Of a DNA stretch of 64,000 nucleotides, positions 16,723 to 26,061 are shown piece by piece. This stretch comes from Hoeflea_A sp965249925. Its GTDB lineage: Bacteria; Pseudomonadota; Alphaproteobacteria; Rhizobiales; Rhizobiaceae. The notes under the pieces were generated by a model. It worked only from the letters and a program-made list of their open reading frames with translations. It was not told where the DNA came from and did no database searches. The stretch lies in assembly GCA_965249925.1 (NCBI GenBank), contig OZ252260.1, positions 6,014,001 through 6,078,000 on the forward strand, in the 5' to 3' direction. The position numbers and the translations under genes were made by a program. How positions within the stretch are numbered: the stretch's first letter is position 1; each line of letters begins with the position of its first letter.

Positions 16723-17919
16723 CTACAGTCCCATCATTGTCTTGCTGATGATGCCGCGCTGCACCTCATTCGAACCACCGTAGATGGTAATCTTCCGGTT
16801 GTTGAAATAATCCTTGGCGATCGGTGCCGCATAGTCCGGTCCGATCGGCTCTTCGTTGTAACCGGTTTCAAGGGCTTCGGATACGAAAGGCATGGCGTAA
16901 GGACCAAGGGCCCGCCGCGCCAGGTCGTTGAGAGCCTGTCGGATTTCGGTTCCCTTGATCTTCATCATGGAACTCATCGGGCCCGCATTGGCGATGCTGT
17001 CCGGCGAAGACAGCAGCCGCAGATTGGTGGTCGACATCGCATCCAGTTCCATTTCGATCTGTGCCAGGCGGGCGGCGAAAAGCGGATCCTCGATCAACGG
17101 CCGACCACGATGCGTCTGCCGCTCCCCGATGTATTTCAGCTGGGCGAGGGAGTCCTTGTTGGCGCCGATATTGGCGATGTTGTTGCGCTCGTGGGTGAGC
17201 AGATATTTGGCGTAGGTCCAGCCCTTGTTTTCCTCGCCGACGAGGTTTGCGACGGGCACCCGCACATCGTCGAAAAACACCTCATTGACCTCGTGCGTCC
17301 CCTCCAGAAGGATGATCGGGCGCACGGTGATACCGGGCGTATCCATGTCGACCAGCAGGAACGAGATGCCCTCCTGCGGTTTGCCTTCCGTGGAGGTGCG
17401 GACCAGACAGAAGATCTTGTTGGCGTACTGGCCAAGCGTCGTCCAGGTTTTCTGTCCGTTCACCACATAGTGGTCGCCATCCCGCACGGCGCGCGTTTTC
17501 AGGGATGCGAGATCGGAACCCGCCCCGGGTTCCGAATAGCCCTGGCACCACCAGTCCGTGCCGTCGAGAATGCGCGGCAGCAGGGTGCGTTTCTGCTCTT
17601 CGGAACCGTATTTAATGAGCACGGGACCAAGCATTTTCAGGCCGAACGGAACCGTCCGCGGTGCACCGGCGGCGAAACACTCCTCCTCGAATATCTGCTG
17701 CTGCACCGGGTTCCAGCCTGTCCCGCCGTATTCGGTCGGCCAGGAATCGGCGAGCCAGCCGCGCTTGTTAAGAATGGCATGCCAGCCTTCCAGGTCTTCC
17801 TTTTGCAGCCGTTTGCCGGTCTTGACCTTGTCGGCCAGCGCCTTCGGCAGTTCGGATTTCAGGAAGGCCCGCACGTCGTCGCGGAACGCCAATTCCTCAT
17901 TGCTGTAATTGAGATCCAT
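16723..17919 (-). CDS. Acyl-CoA dehydrogenase, PimC-like large subunit
   Basis: 398-residue flavoprotein. MDLNYSNEELAFRDDVRAFL is the expected N-terminus; QGYSEPGAGSDLASLKTRA near residue 125 binds FAD and substrate, and the C-terminus ends ITIYGGSNEVQRGIISKTMMGL, the FAD-binding tail of the family. Together with the downstream gene it resembles the PimC/PimD heteromeric pimeloyl-CoA dehydrogenase. AGGTAGGAAAC sets the ATG at 17919. The longer frame to 18003 is unlikely because it runs into the thiolase. Confidence 0.9.
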   Translation of the reverse strand: MDLNYSNEELAFRDDVRAFLKSELPKALADKVKTGKRLQKEDLEGWHAILNKRGWLADSWPTEYGGTGWNPVQQQIFEEECFAAGAPRTVPFGLKMLGPVLIKYGSEEQKRTLLPRILDGTDWWCQGYSEPGAGSDLASLKTRAVRDGDHYVVNGQKTWTTLGQYANKIFCLVRTSTEGKPQEGISFLLVDMDTPGITVRPIILLEGTHEVNEVFFDDVRVPVANLVGEENKGWTYAKYLLTHERNNIANIGANKDSLAQLKYIGERQTHRGRPLIEDPLFAARLAQIEMELDAMSTTNLRLLSSPDSIANAGPMSSMMKIKGTEIRQALNDLARRALGPYAMPFVSEALETGYNEEPIGPDYAAPIAKDYFNNRKITIYGGSNEVQRGIISKTMMGL

Positions 17920-17954
17920 GTTTCCTACCTCTCGTCGGCCACAGCCACAGGCGC

Positions 17955-19136
17955 CTAATAGACTTCGAACAGACCGGCCGCACCCTGGCCACCGCCGATG
18001 CACATGGTCACGACGGCGTATTTCGCACCGCGCCGCTTTGCCTCATACATCACATGCCCGACCTGGCGGGCGCCGGTCATGCCATAGGGATGTCCGATCG
18101 AGATAGATCCGCCGTTGACATTGAGAATATCACTCGGAATGCCGAGCCGGTCGCGGCAATATAGCACCTGGCTGGCAAAGGCCTCGTTCAGCTCCCAGAG
18201 TGCGATGTCGTCCATGCGAACGCCTGTGCGCTCGAGCAGTCTCGGCACCGCAAAGACCGGTCCGATGCCCATTTCGTCGGGTTCGCAACCCGCAACGACA
18301 AAACCGCGGAACGCGCCCATCGGTTCGATATTGCGTTTTTCGGCCTCGCTGGCTTCCATCATCACGCAGGCCGAGGCGCCGTCTGACAGCTGCGAGGCGT
18401 TGCCCGCGGTGATGTATTGGTCCGGGCCGCGTACCGGCTCGAGAGCGGCAAGGCCTTCCAGGGTAGTGTTCGGCCGGTTGCATTCGTCCGCTTCGATCGT
18501 CACTTCTCGTTCCGAGATTTCACCGGTTTCCTTGTCCTTGACCAGCATGACGGTTGTGAAGGGAATGATCTCGTCTGCGTAGCGGCCTTCCTGCTGAGCC
18601 GCCGCGGTACGCTGCTGTGACGACAGAGCGTATTCGTCCTGTGCCTGCCGGCTGACCCCGTAACGATCCGCAACGATGTCGGCGGTATCGATCATCGGAT
18701 AGTAGATGGCTGGCTTGTGCTCTACGATCCAGGGACTGTGGTTCATGTGGGTGTTGGCATGACCCTGGGCGAGGGAAATCGATTCCAGGCCGCCGGCGAG
18801 CATGGCCGGCGACCCCTGTTGGGTGATTGCGTGCGAGGCGAGGGCGATCGCCTGCAGACCCGAAGAGCAGAAGCGGTTGACGGTCATACCGGTGGTGGTA
18901 ACGGGCAGCCCCGCACGCGTCGCAATCTGGCGTGCGATGTTGCCGCCGGTAGCACCTTCCGGCAGGCCGCAGCCGATGATCGCGTCTTCGATCAACTCAG
19001 GATCGACGCGCGAACGCTGCACGGCAGCGTGAGCCGCTGCGCCTCCGAAATCGGCGCCGTGCGTGTTGTTGAGACCACCTCGAAAGGCCTTGGTGATGGG
19101 GGTTCGTGCGGTCGAGACAATGACGGCTTCGCGCAT
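17955..19136 (-). CDS. Acetyl-CoA C-acyltransferase (thiolase)
   Basis: 393-residue type I thiolase that cleaves 3-ketoacyl-CoA to acetyl-CoA and a shortened acyl-CoA. The acyl-accepting cysteine is C90 in NRFCSSGLQA. The catalytic His is in SIGHPYGMTGAR near residue 350 and the second catalytic Cys in VVTMCIGGGQGAAG near 379. GAGGACAAAGCC precedes the ATG. It lies between the fused hydratase/dehydrogenase and PimC-like genes, matching pimB in the pim operon order. Confidence 0.95.
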   Translation of the reverse strand: MREAVIVSTARTPITKAFRGGLNNTHGADFGGAAAHAAVQRSRVDPELIEDAIIGCGLPEGATGGNIARQIATRAGLPVTTTGMTVNRFCSSGLQAIALASHAITQQGSPAMLAGGLESISLAQGHANTHMNHSPWIVEHKPAIYYPMIDTADIVADRYGVSRQAQDEYALSSQQRTAAAQQEGRYADEIIPFTTVMLVKDKETGEISEREVTIEADECNRPNTTLEGLAALEPVRGPDQYITAGNASQLSDGASACVMMEASEAEKRNIEPMGAFRGFVVAGCEPDEMGIGPVFAVPRLLERTGVRMDDIALWELNEAFASQVLYCRDRLGIPSDILNVNGGSISIGHPYGMTGARQVGHVMYEAKRRGAKYAVVTMCIGGGQGAAGLFEVY

Positions 19137-19146
19137 GGCTTTGTCC

Positions 19147-21276
19147 TCAGGCTTTGGCTTTCTTGTTCAGGCTGTCGAAGTTCTCGCCGCGCTCGACCAG
19201 GTCGACCAGCAACTGCGCCGGTTTCCAGAACGCCGGATCTTCGTTTTCAAAAGAGCGGATATCGGCAAGAATGGTGTCGAGGCCAACCATGTCAGCGTAT
19301 TTCATCGGGCCGCCGCGCCAACGCGGAAAACCATATCCGAAGAGCATGGTGATATCGACGTCGAGCGGTCGTAAAGCGATGCCCTCGTCGACGATCCGGG
19401 CACCTTCGTTGATCATCGCCGCCATATAGCGCTTCATGATGGCCTCTTCATCGAGGGACCGGGGCGAAATCCCTTTTTCGGAGCGGACCTGATCGATGAT
19501 CTCCAGTACTTCCGGGTCTGGTTTTCCCACCCGGCTGCCGCTCTCGTAGATATAGAAACCACGTCCGGTCTTTTGGCCGAATCGACCGAGTTCGGCGACA
19601 CGGTCCATGTAGTCGGCCGCGTAGCGGCCTTGCCAGCCTTCCGCCTTCTTGCGTTTGCGGTTGGCGAAGCCGATGTCGAGCCCGGCCAGATCACCCATCT
19701 GATTGGGGCCCATGGGATAGCCGAAATTTACCACCGCCTTGTCGATGTCGTAGGGGCTGGTTCCGTCTTCGACCAGAAACGATGCGATTGTCAGGTATCG
19801 TTCGAGGATGCGGTTGCCGATGAACCCGTCGCAAACGCCAGCGCGCACTCCCACCTTCTTGAGCTTCTTGGCCAGTGCAAATCCGGTCGCCGTGACATCC
19901 GGTAACGTCTTGTCCGCGACGACGACCTCCAACAGCCGCATGACGTGGGCGGGCGAAAAGAAATGCAGTCCCAAAACGTCCTGCGGACGGCTGGTAACCG
20001 ACGCGATCTCGTCGATGTTCAGGTATGAGGTGTTGCTGGCCAGCACCGCTCCGGCTTTGGCATGTTGATCGATCTGAGCAAAAAGCTCCTTCTTGACGCC
20101 CATATCTTCGAAGGCCGCTTCGATGACGATATCCGCTTGCGCCAGGGAAGCGATATCGGCGCTGACATTGTAGAGGTCGTTGGCGAGGCGGTCGCGTTTC
20201 GCCTGATCGAGCTTGCCGCGTTTGACGCCGTCGTCGAGGATTTTCTCGACGTTGGCGCGGCCGCGAGCAGCACTGTCCTCGTCCCGCTCCACCATGGTGA
20301 CCGGCATGCCGGCATAGAGCATGGACACCGTGATGCCCGACCCCATGGTGCCGCCGCCGATGACCGCAGCGCGATCAAGCGGCCGCGGGGTCGCATCCTT
20401 GAGTTCCGGAACCTTGCCGACTTCGCGTTCGGCAAAAAAGGCGTGAATCAACGCCTCGCGCTGTGGCGATTGCATCAGTTCCATGAACAGGTCGCGTTCG
20501 CGCTGCATACCCTCTTCGAACGGGAGTTCGGTGGCCGCGATCACCGACTCGGCACAGACGGTCGGTGACAGCTGACCCTTGGCTTTTTTCTTGATGGTCG
20601 CGCGGATGTTGTCGAAAAGCTCGGTATTGCCGCGATCCGTTTCGATTTTGTCATCCAAGCCGCTTGTCCGGCGCACGCCGCGTTGGTCACGGAGAAGCTT
20701 GCGAGCGAACTCAAGCCCCGCTTCCCGGGGTTCCGTTCCGGAAACAACGTCGTCTACGATTCCCAGTGCCAGCGCCTCCTTGGCCGGCACGTGACGGCCG
20801 CTGGCAACGATTTCCGCCGCCGCCTCGACGCCGGTCAGACGCGGTAAGCGCTGGGTGCCACCGGCACCCGGAATCAGACCGAGATGCACTTCGGGCAGGC
20901 CGACGCGTGCCGTCTCCAGCGCCACGCGATAATGGCAGCCCAGAGCGATCTCCAGTCCGCCGCCGAGCGCTGTTCCGTGGATCGCGCAAACCACCGGCTT
21001 GTCCAGGTTCTCGATGCGTTGCACCAGTTCGGGCAGGCCTGGCGGCTGCATGGGTTTTCCGAATTCGCGAATATCGGCACCAGCGATGAAGGTCCGGCCA
21101 GCGCACACGATCACCGCTACCCCTGCCTCCGAATCTTCGGCAAACCGGTCCGCTGCTTTCATAAGACCGTCACGGACGGCATGACCGGCCGCGTTCACCG
21201 GTGGGTTATCAATCGTAATCACGGCTATTCCGCCGGCCGCATCGGCCAGGCGTTCATAGGTCACTGTGTCGGACAT
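19147..21276 (-). CDS. Bifunctional enoyl-CoA hydratase/3-hydroxyacyl-CoA dehydrogenase (PimF/FadJ-like)
   Basis: 709-residue fusion. The crotonase domain (about 1-190) contains HGTALGGGLEIALGCHYRVA and EVHLGLIPGAGGTQRLPR. The NAD-binding dehydrogenase domain starts with AAVIGGGTMGSGITVSM near residue 295. LGLHFFSPAHVMRLLEVV and the GDLAGLDIGFANRKRK-type C-terminal helical domain follow. It catalyses two consecutive beta-oxidation steps. The ATG at 21276 follows GGAGAAGAA. It is downstream of livJ and upstream of the thiolase. Confidence 0.94.
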   Translation of the reverse strand: MSDTVTYERLADAAGGIAVITIDNPPVNAAGHAVRDGLMKAADRFAEDSEAGVAVIVCAGRTFIAGADIREFGKPMQPPGLPELVQRIENLDKPVVCAIHGTALGGGLEIALGCHYRVALETARVGLPEVHLGLIPGAGGTQRLPRLTGVEAAAEIVASGRHVPAKEALALGIVDDVVSGTEPREAGLEFARKLLRDQRGVRRTSGLDDKIETDRGNTELFDNIRATIKKKAKGQLSPTVCAESVIAATELPFEEGMQRERDLFMELMQSPQREALIHAFFAEREVGKVPELKDATPRPLDRAAVIGGGTMGSGITVSMLYAGMPVTMVERDEDSAARGRANVEKILDDGVKRGKLDQAKRDRLANDLYNVSADIASLAQADIVIEAAFEDMGVKKELFAQIDQHAKAGAVLASNTSYLNIDEIASVTSRPQDVLGLHFFSPAHVMRLLEVVVADKTLPDVTATGFALAKKLKKVGVRAGVCDGFIGNRILERYLTIASFLVEDGTSPYDIDKAVVNFGYPMGPNQMGDLAGLDIGFANRKRKKAEGWQGRYAADYMDRVAELGRFGQKTGRGFYIYESGSRVGKPDPEVLEIIDQVRSEKGISPRSLDEEAIMKRYMAAMINEGARIVDEGIALRPLDVDITMLFGYGFPRWRGGPMKYADMVGLDTILADIRSFENEDPAFWKPAQLLVDLVERGENFDSLNKKAKA

Positions 21277-21340
21277 TTCTTCTCCACCGGTCTGGATAAT
21301 CAGTCTCATTGGGTAGCAGGCGAGACACACCGCGGGTCCA

Positions 21341-21362
21341 GGGCGCCGGATATCCGGCGCCC
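21341..21362. promoter_or_regulatory. Perfect 22-bp palindrome between livJ and the fused fad gene
   Basis: GGGCGCCGG (21341-21349), an ATAT loop and CCGGCGCCC (21354-21362) form a perfect GC-rich hairpin 13 bp after the livJ stop. On the transcribed minus strand no T tract follows, so it is not a canonical terminator. It is placed to protect the 3' end of the livJ message or to attenuate transcription into the beta-oxidation genes. Confidence 0.55.
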
Positions 21363-21375
21363 CAAAACTATTTTC

Positions 21376-22542
21376 TTATTCGACCACTTCGCCGACGACG
21401 ACCCAGTTACCGTCCTGGATCTGCGAAATGATGATGGCATCTCCACCTTGGTGATCGGTGGCGCTGAAGTTGACTTTCACACCGGTGATCGGATCGACAT
21501 AGTCCAGGCTTTCCATGGCTTTCAGAAAGCTCTCGGACGTCAAGTCCGGACCGGCAGCGTCCAGTGCGCGTACCAGCTGTTCAGCGGAAGAACGGCCGAG
21601 CAGGGCACCGGTGCCGGGCAGTTCACCGAATTCGGCCTCGTAGTCGGCGACCCACTGTTTGACGTCCGGATTGTCCATACGGGTGCCCAGGTCCGGCCAG
21701 CCGGCGGCGGCATAGAAGCCGTTCGTCACACCACCCGGGACTTTTGCAACCGCCGTGTGGAAGGCAGCCGACGAGCCGATGAAATTGGCGTCCCAGCCCA
21801 TCTTCTTGGCGGTTCCCAAAGCGGTGATCGTCTGCCGGATGCCGAGAGCCGTTGCGATGGTGTCGCAACCGGCGTCTTTCAGTTTGGTCAGCGAGCCGAC
21901 GAAATCCAACTCATCCGGCTTGTGGGTCGTTTCAGCCTTGTATTCAAGGCCCGCGGCTTCCGCGGCTTCCTTCGCCCCTTCTTGGATTTCTTTGCCGAAA
22001 TCGGACGGGATGTACATGGCGCAGATTGCCTTGGCACCCTGTTTGTCCTTCATAAACTCGATTCCGGCCACCATCTGATCGTAGTAGGACGAGAAGCCGG
22101 CGAACTTGAACGGTTCAAGCGGCTCCACCATCTGTCGGGCGGCCGACAACGGGCCGATATTGGCAATGCCTTTGCGTTCCAACAGTGGGAAGCTGGCGAT
22201 GTTCATCGGTGTGCCCAGCGACAGCAGCATGACGAACACCTTGTCGGAATTGATCAGCTTATTGATGTTCTGCATGGCTTTCGGCATCTGGTAGGCATGG
22301 TCTTCCGCGATCAACCGCAGTTGCCGTCCATGGACACCGCCATTGGCATTGACCTGGTCGAAATACTGTTTTGCGGCGCCAATCGCCGGTGCACCAAAGG
22401 CGGCGAAGATGCCGGACAGGTCGTTGTTTGAGCCAACCAGGATCTCGGTGTCCGTGACGCCCTGAGTTTCGGCGTGACCGACGGACAGGGCGGCAACCGA
22501 CATGGCAAGAGCCGCGGCCGTCGTTTTCAAGATATGCTTCAT
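21376..22542 (-). CDS. livJ: Liv-type ABC transporter substrate-binding protein
   Basis: 388-residue periplasmic binding protein of the leucine/amide family. A signal peptide covers residues 1-24 (cleavage after GHA). The mature start TQGVTDTEILVGSNNDLSG and the VHGRQLRLIAEDHAYQMPKA block are typical. AGGAGGAAAAAGC precedes the ATG. With livHMGF around it this is the capture component of a high-affinity importer. The company of an acyl-CoA ligase and beta-oxidation genes suggests a carboxylic acid ligand rather than an amino acid. Confidence 0.93.
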   Translation of the reverse strand: MKHILKTTAAALAMSVAALSVGHAETQGVTDTEILVGSNNDLSGIFAAFGAPAIGAAKQYFDQVNANGGVHGRQLRLIAEDHAYQMPKAMQNINKLINSDKVFVMLLSLGTPMNIASFPLLERKGIANIGPLSAARQMVEPLEPFKFAGFSSYYDQMVAGIEFMKDKQGAKAICAMYIPSDFGKEIQEGAKEAAEAAGLEYKAETTHKPDELDFVGSLTKLKDAGCDTIATALGIRQTITALGTAKKMGWDANFIGSSAAFHTAVAKVPGGVTNGFYAAAGWPDLGTRMDNPDVKQWVADYEAEFGELPGTGALLGRSSAEQLVRALDAAGPDLTSESFLKAMESLDYVDPITGVKVNFSATDHQGGDAIIISQIQDGNWVVVGEVVE

Positions 22543-22576
22543 GCTTTTTCCTCCTGGATATAAAGAATGCCTGATT

Positions 22577-24466
22577 TCAGGCGTACATTTGATCGATCAG
22601 CGTCTTATGTTTTTGTTCCACGAAGCTGCGCTTAAGCTTCATGGTCGCCGTCAGCTCGTCGTCCTCTGCTGTCAGCAACACGTCGATGAGACGAAACGCC
22701 TTGATTTGCTCGACGCGGGCAAATTCTTCATTGACCTCCTCGATGATCCCCGAAATCAGATCCTGCACTTCCGGCGCCGCGCACAGAGACGCAAAATCGC
22801 CGAAGGGTATTCGTCGATCTTGTGCGAATTTCTCGACATTCTCCTGGTCGATCATGATCAGAGCGGACAGGAATTTACGCTTGTCGCCGATGATCACCGC
22901 ATCCGATATATAGGGCGAGAACTTCAAGCGGTTCTCGATTTCGGCCGGGGTGATGTTCTTGCCGCCTGCGGTGATGATGATGTCCTTCAGTCGACCGGTG
23001 ATGGTCAGGTAGCCCGAATTGTCGATCATCCCGACGTCACCGGTCTTCAGCCAGTCATCGGATGTGATGGTTTCCTCGGTCTTATCGGGCTTGTTCCAGT
23101 AGCCCTGAAACACATTGCCGCCCTTGTACTGGATTTCCCCGCCATCGCCGATGCGCAGCTGTGCGCCCGGCACAACTTTGCCGACCGTTCCGACCTTGTT
23201 GTGCCCTACCATATTGAGTGAGATGATCCCGGCGCTCTCACTCATGCCGTATCCCTCGAATAAGTCGATCCCGATAGCTTTGTACCAGCGCAGCAGATCG
23301 GGTGAGATCGGAGCCGCTCCGGTGGTGCCGCGACGCAGTCGGTCGAGGCCGATCATCCGGCGGATATTGCGAAGCACGACCACATCCCAGAATGCGTAGC
23401 GCAGTCTTGCGAGGGAAGGGACAGGCTTATCGTCCATGTGGTACGCGGCAACCACCTCGCCGGCCGACAGAGCCTGTTTGTAGGACCAACGGCCGAAGGG
23501 TGTTGCGTCGCCGACCATGATCGAGATCCGGGAATAGACTTTTTCCCACACGCGCGGAACGGCGGTGAAAATGTGCGGACTGACTTCCTGCACGTTGTCG
23601 AAGACGGTTTCAGGGCTCTCTGCGAAATTGACGGTCGATCGGGCCGCAATCGGCGAAAACACCGATATGAAGCGTTCGAGGATGTGGCATAACGGCAGGA
23701 AACACACCTGATCGTCCGTATCATGGGCTGGCAGCGTCACGGCACCGACCGAGATGGTGAACATGATGTTCCCATGCGAAATCATCGCGCCCTTGGGCGG
23801 TCCGGTGGTACCGGAGGTGTACACCAGAATAGCGGTGTCGGAGGGTTTTGATTTGGCGACTTCCGTATCGAAAAGGCCCGGGTTCTTCTTTTCGTGAATC
23901 CGTCCAACATCGTAGAGCTCTTCGATGAACATGACCTTGTCGTCGTGGAAATCGTGCAAACCCTCACGGTCGTAGACGATCACCTTGGTCAGACCGGGCA
24001 TCTCGTCGCGCACCGAAAGAAACTTATCGAGCTGTTCGTCGTTTTCCAGGAACAGGAAGCGGCTGCCGGAATCGTTGACAAGATAGGCCAACTGGCTGGC
24101 TGAATCCGTCGTATAGATACCGGAGGTGATGCCCCCCATACACTGTACCGCGAGGTCGGTGTAGACCCACTCCTTCTTGTCTTCGGAAAGCACCGAAACC
24201 ACATCGCCGCGGCGCAAGCCGAGCGCCGCGAGGCCATGCCCGATCAACATGGCATGTTCATAAAAATCCCACCAGGAATAGGACAGCCATATGCCATAAT
24301 CCTTTTCACGATGCGCGGTGCGATCGCCCAGCTCCTTGCACCGCTCCAGGAAAAGCTTGGCAAGCGTATCGCACCCGTCAACAAAGTAAGGCCCATGCTC
24401 GAGATCCTCGTTGATGCTTATACCATTGACGATCTGTTGCCTCGGAATGCGATCCATGTTCCCCAT
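22577..24466 (-). CDS. AMP-forming long-chain acyl-CoA synthetase (FAA1 family)
   Basis: 629-residue adenylate-forming ligase that makes an acyl-CoA from a free acid, CoA and ATP. The ATP-grasp motif ILVYTSGTTGPPKGAMISHG is near residue 215, EGYGMSESAGIISLN near 410 and the hinge TITGRLKDIIITAGGKNITP near 495. It belongs to the COG1022-type synthetases often carried inside Liv transporter operons. GGGAGGAACGCT supports the ATG at 24466. It probably activates whatever the transporter imports. Confidence 0.93.
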   Translation of the reverse strand: MGNMDRIPRQQIVNGISINEDLEHGPYFVDGCDTLAKLFLERCKELGDRTAHREKDYGIWLSYSWWDFYEHAMLIGHGLAALGLRRGDVVSVLSEDKKEWVYTDLAVQCMGGITSGIYTTDSASQLAYLVNDSGSRFLFLENDEQLDKFLSVRDEMPGLTKVIVYDREGLHDFHDDKVMFIEELYDVGRIHEKKNPGLFDTEVAKSKPSDTAILVYTSGTTGPPKGAMISHGNIMFTISVGAVTLPAHDTDDQVCFLPLCHILERFISVFSPIAARSTVNFAESPETVFDNVQEVSPHIFTAVPRVWEKVYSRISIMVGDATPFGRWSYKQALSAGEVVAAYHMDDKPVPSLARLRYAFWDVVVLRNIRRMIGLDRLRRGTTGAAPISPDLLRWYKAIGIDLFEGYGMSESAGIISLNMVGHNKVGTVGKVVPGAQLRIGDGGEIQYKGGNVFQGYWNKPDKTEETITSDDWLKTGDVGMIDNSGYLTITGRLKDIIITAGGKNITPAEIENRLKFSPYISDAVIIGDKRKFLSALIMIDQENVEKFAQDRRIPFGDFASLCAAPEVQDLISGIIEEVNEEFARVEQIKAFRLIDVLLTAEDDELTATMKLKRSFVEQKHKTLIDQMYA

Positions 24467-24490
24467 AGCGTTCCTCCCTGCGCGGCGTTT

Positions 24491-25276
24491 CTATCGCCAC
24501 GTCTTGCGTTGTTTCCAGCGGCGTTGACCGCGTTGCGTTTCCTGCTGCGCCCCAAGATAGAATTCCTGCACATCCTTCGATTGTTGTAGTCTTTGTGCCT
24601 CACCACCCATGACGATCCGTCCAAGTTCCAGCACGTAACCGTAGTGTGCCACGTCCAGTGCCACCTTGGCGTTCTGCTCGACCAGCATCATCGTCACATT
24701 CTGCTCTTTGTTCAATCGACGAATGATCGTGAAGATTTCACGTACCAGCAACGGACTCAGTCCAAGGCTCGGTTCGTCCAGCAACATGATCCGCGGCTTG
24801 GCCATCAATCCGCGTCCGATCGCCAGCATCTGCTGTTGGCCCCCCGACAGGGTGCCGGCCTCCTGAGACTTGCGCTCCTTCAGGATTGGGAAATAGTCGT
24901 ACACCATGTCGAGATCGGAGGAGATGCCAGCCAAGTCCGAGCGTGTATAGGCACCCATCTTGAGATTGTCCTCGACCGACAGGATCGGAAAGATCTCACG
25001 GCCTTCCGGCACATGGACGACCCCCTTGTGAACAATGGCGTCGGGTGCCGAGCCCTCGATAGAGACACCATCGAGTTTGACCGTCCCCTTTTCCGGGTCC
25101 ATGACACCCGAAATGGTCTTGAGCAGCGTCGTCTTGCCGGCACCGTTGGCACCGAGCACGGTGACGATCTGTCCCTGTTTGACCGACAGACTGACCCCGC
25201 GGATCGCCATGATCGGTCCATAGAAACTTTCAAGGTTGTCGACCCGCAGCAGGGCACCGCTTCCGTTGTCACTCAT
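24491..25276 (-). CDS. livF: Liv-type ABC transporter ATP-binding protein LivF
   Basis: 261-residue cytoplasmic ATPase. Walker A GANGAGKTTLLK is near residue 42, the signature LSGGQQQMLAIGRGL near 143 and Walker B IMLLDEPSLGLSP near 163. The LivF-type NLESFYGPIMAIRGVSL N-terminus is present. An extended basic C-terminus (QRGQRRWKQRKTWR) is longer than usual. The ATG overlaps the livG stop. Confidence 0.95.
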   Translation of the reverse strand: MSDNGSGALLRVDNLESFYGPIMAIRGVSLSVKQGQIVTVLGANGAGKTTLLKTISGVMDPEKGTVKLDGVSIEGSAPDAIVHKGVVHVPEGREIFPILSVEDNLKMGAYTRSDLAGISSDLDMVYDYFPILKERKSQEAGTLSGGQQQMLAIGRGLMAKPRIMLLDEPSLGLSPLLVREIFTIIRRLNKEQNVTMMLVEQNAKVALDVAHYGYVLELGRIVMGGEAQRLQQSKDVQEFYLGAQQETQRGQRRWKQRKTWR

Positions 25277-26061
25277 GCCGCTTCCCCGTCGTCGATATCC
25301 GCGTCCGATCCGATATAGGCTTCGATGACCGCCGGATCGCTTTGCACCTCCTGCGGCGTTCCGATCGACAGCATGCGCCCATCCGCCAGCGCCATCACCC
25401 GGTCCGAAACCGCGCTGACCAGATGCATGTCGTGCTCGACCATCAGGACGGTGATACCCATCACCTTCTTGATATCCTCGATCCAGAAGGCAACGTCCTG
25501 TGTCTCCTCCATCGACAGCCCCGAGGCCGGTTCGTCTAGCAGCAGCAGGTTGGGTTGGATTGCGAGCGCCCGCCCCATTTCGACGACCTTGCGCACGCCG
25601 TAGGGCAAACCGGCGATCATCTTTTCGCGGTACGGCTGCAGGTCGAGAAAGTCGATCACTTGCTCGACTGCCTCCCGGTGTTCTCGTTCCTGTTGTCTGA
25701 CGAACGGCAGGAACAGCATGTCGGACACGAAGTTGCTACGGCTGTGCGTGTGTCTTCCGACGAGCAGGTTCTGCAATACCGAAGCCTGTTCGAACAACTC
25801 GATATTCTGAAACGTCCGGGCAACCCCGAGACGCGGAATGTCATGCGAAGCGAGATCGAGAATACTGCGGCCTTTGTAGAGAATGTCCCCTTCGGCCGGT
25901 GTATAGAACCGCGAGATCATGTTGAAGATCGTCGATTTGCCGGCACCGTTCGGGCCGACCAATGCGAAGACCTCGCCTTCCTCCACGTTGAAGGAGACGT
26001 CGTTGACTGCGACTAGGCCGCCGAAGCGCAGTGTTACATTGTGCAGTTCGAGCAGGCTCAT
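25273..26061 (-). CDS. livG: Liv-type ABC transporter ATP-binding protein LivG
   Basis: 262-residue ATPase. Walker A GPNGAGKSTIFNMISRFY near residue 37, the LivG-specific GVARTFQNIELFEQASVLQNLLVG block near 77, and Walker B LLLLDEPASGLSMEET near 166 are clear. The expected signature is altered to LPYGVRKVVEMGRAL, where YG replaces the common SGG/YGQ; this variation is tolerated in LivG proteins. The start overlaps the livM stop and the stop overlaps the livF start. Confidence 0.95.
   Translation of the reverse strand: MSLLELHNVTLRFGGLVAVNDVSFNVEEGEVFALVGPNGAGKSTIFNMISRFYTPAEGDILYKGRSILDLASHDIPRLGVARTFQNIELFEQASVLQNLLVGRHTHSRSNFVSDMLFLPFVRQQEREHREAVEQVIDFLDLQPYREKMIAGLPYGVRKVVEMGRALAIQPNLLLLDEPASGLSMEETQDVAFWIEDIKKVMGITVLMVEHDMHLVSAVSDRVMALADGRMLSIGTPQEVQSDPAVIEAYIGSDADIDDGEAA

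Noticed and set aside
15617..16783. 388-codon plus-strand open frame opposite the PimD-like gene
   Set aside because: Exactly antisense to a confident acyl-CoA dehydrogenase, with no recognisable motif.
21341..21362. Intrinsic terminator after livJ
   Set aside because: The stem is excellent but no T tract follows on the minus strand; kept as a regulatory hairpin only.
20884..22431. 515-codon plus-strand open frame spanning the fused hydratase gene and livJ
   Set aside because: Although long, it lies antisense to two certain genes and runs through their intergenic hairpin; the product has no family-like motif.
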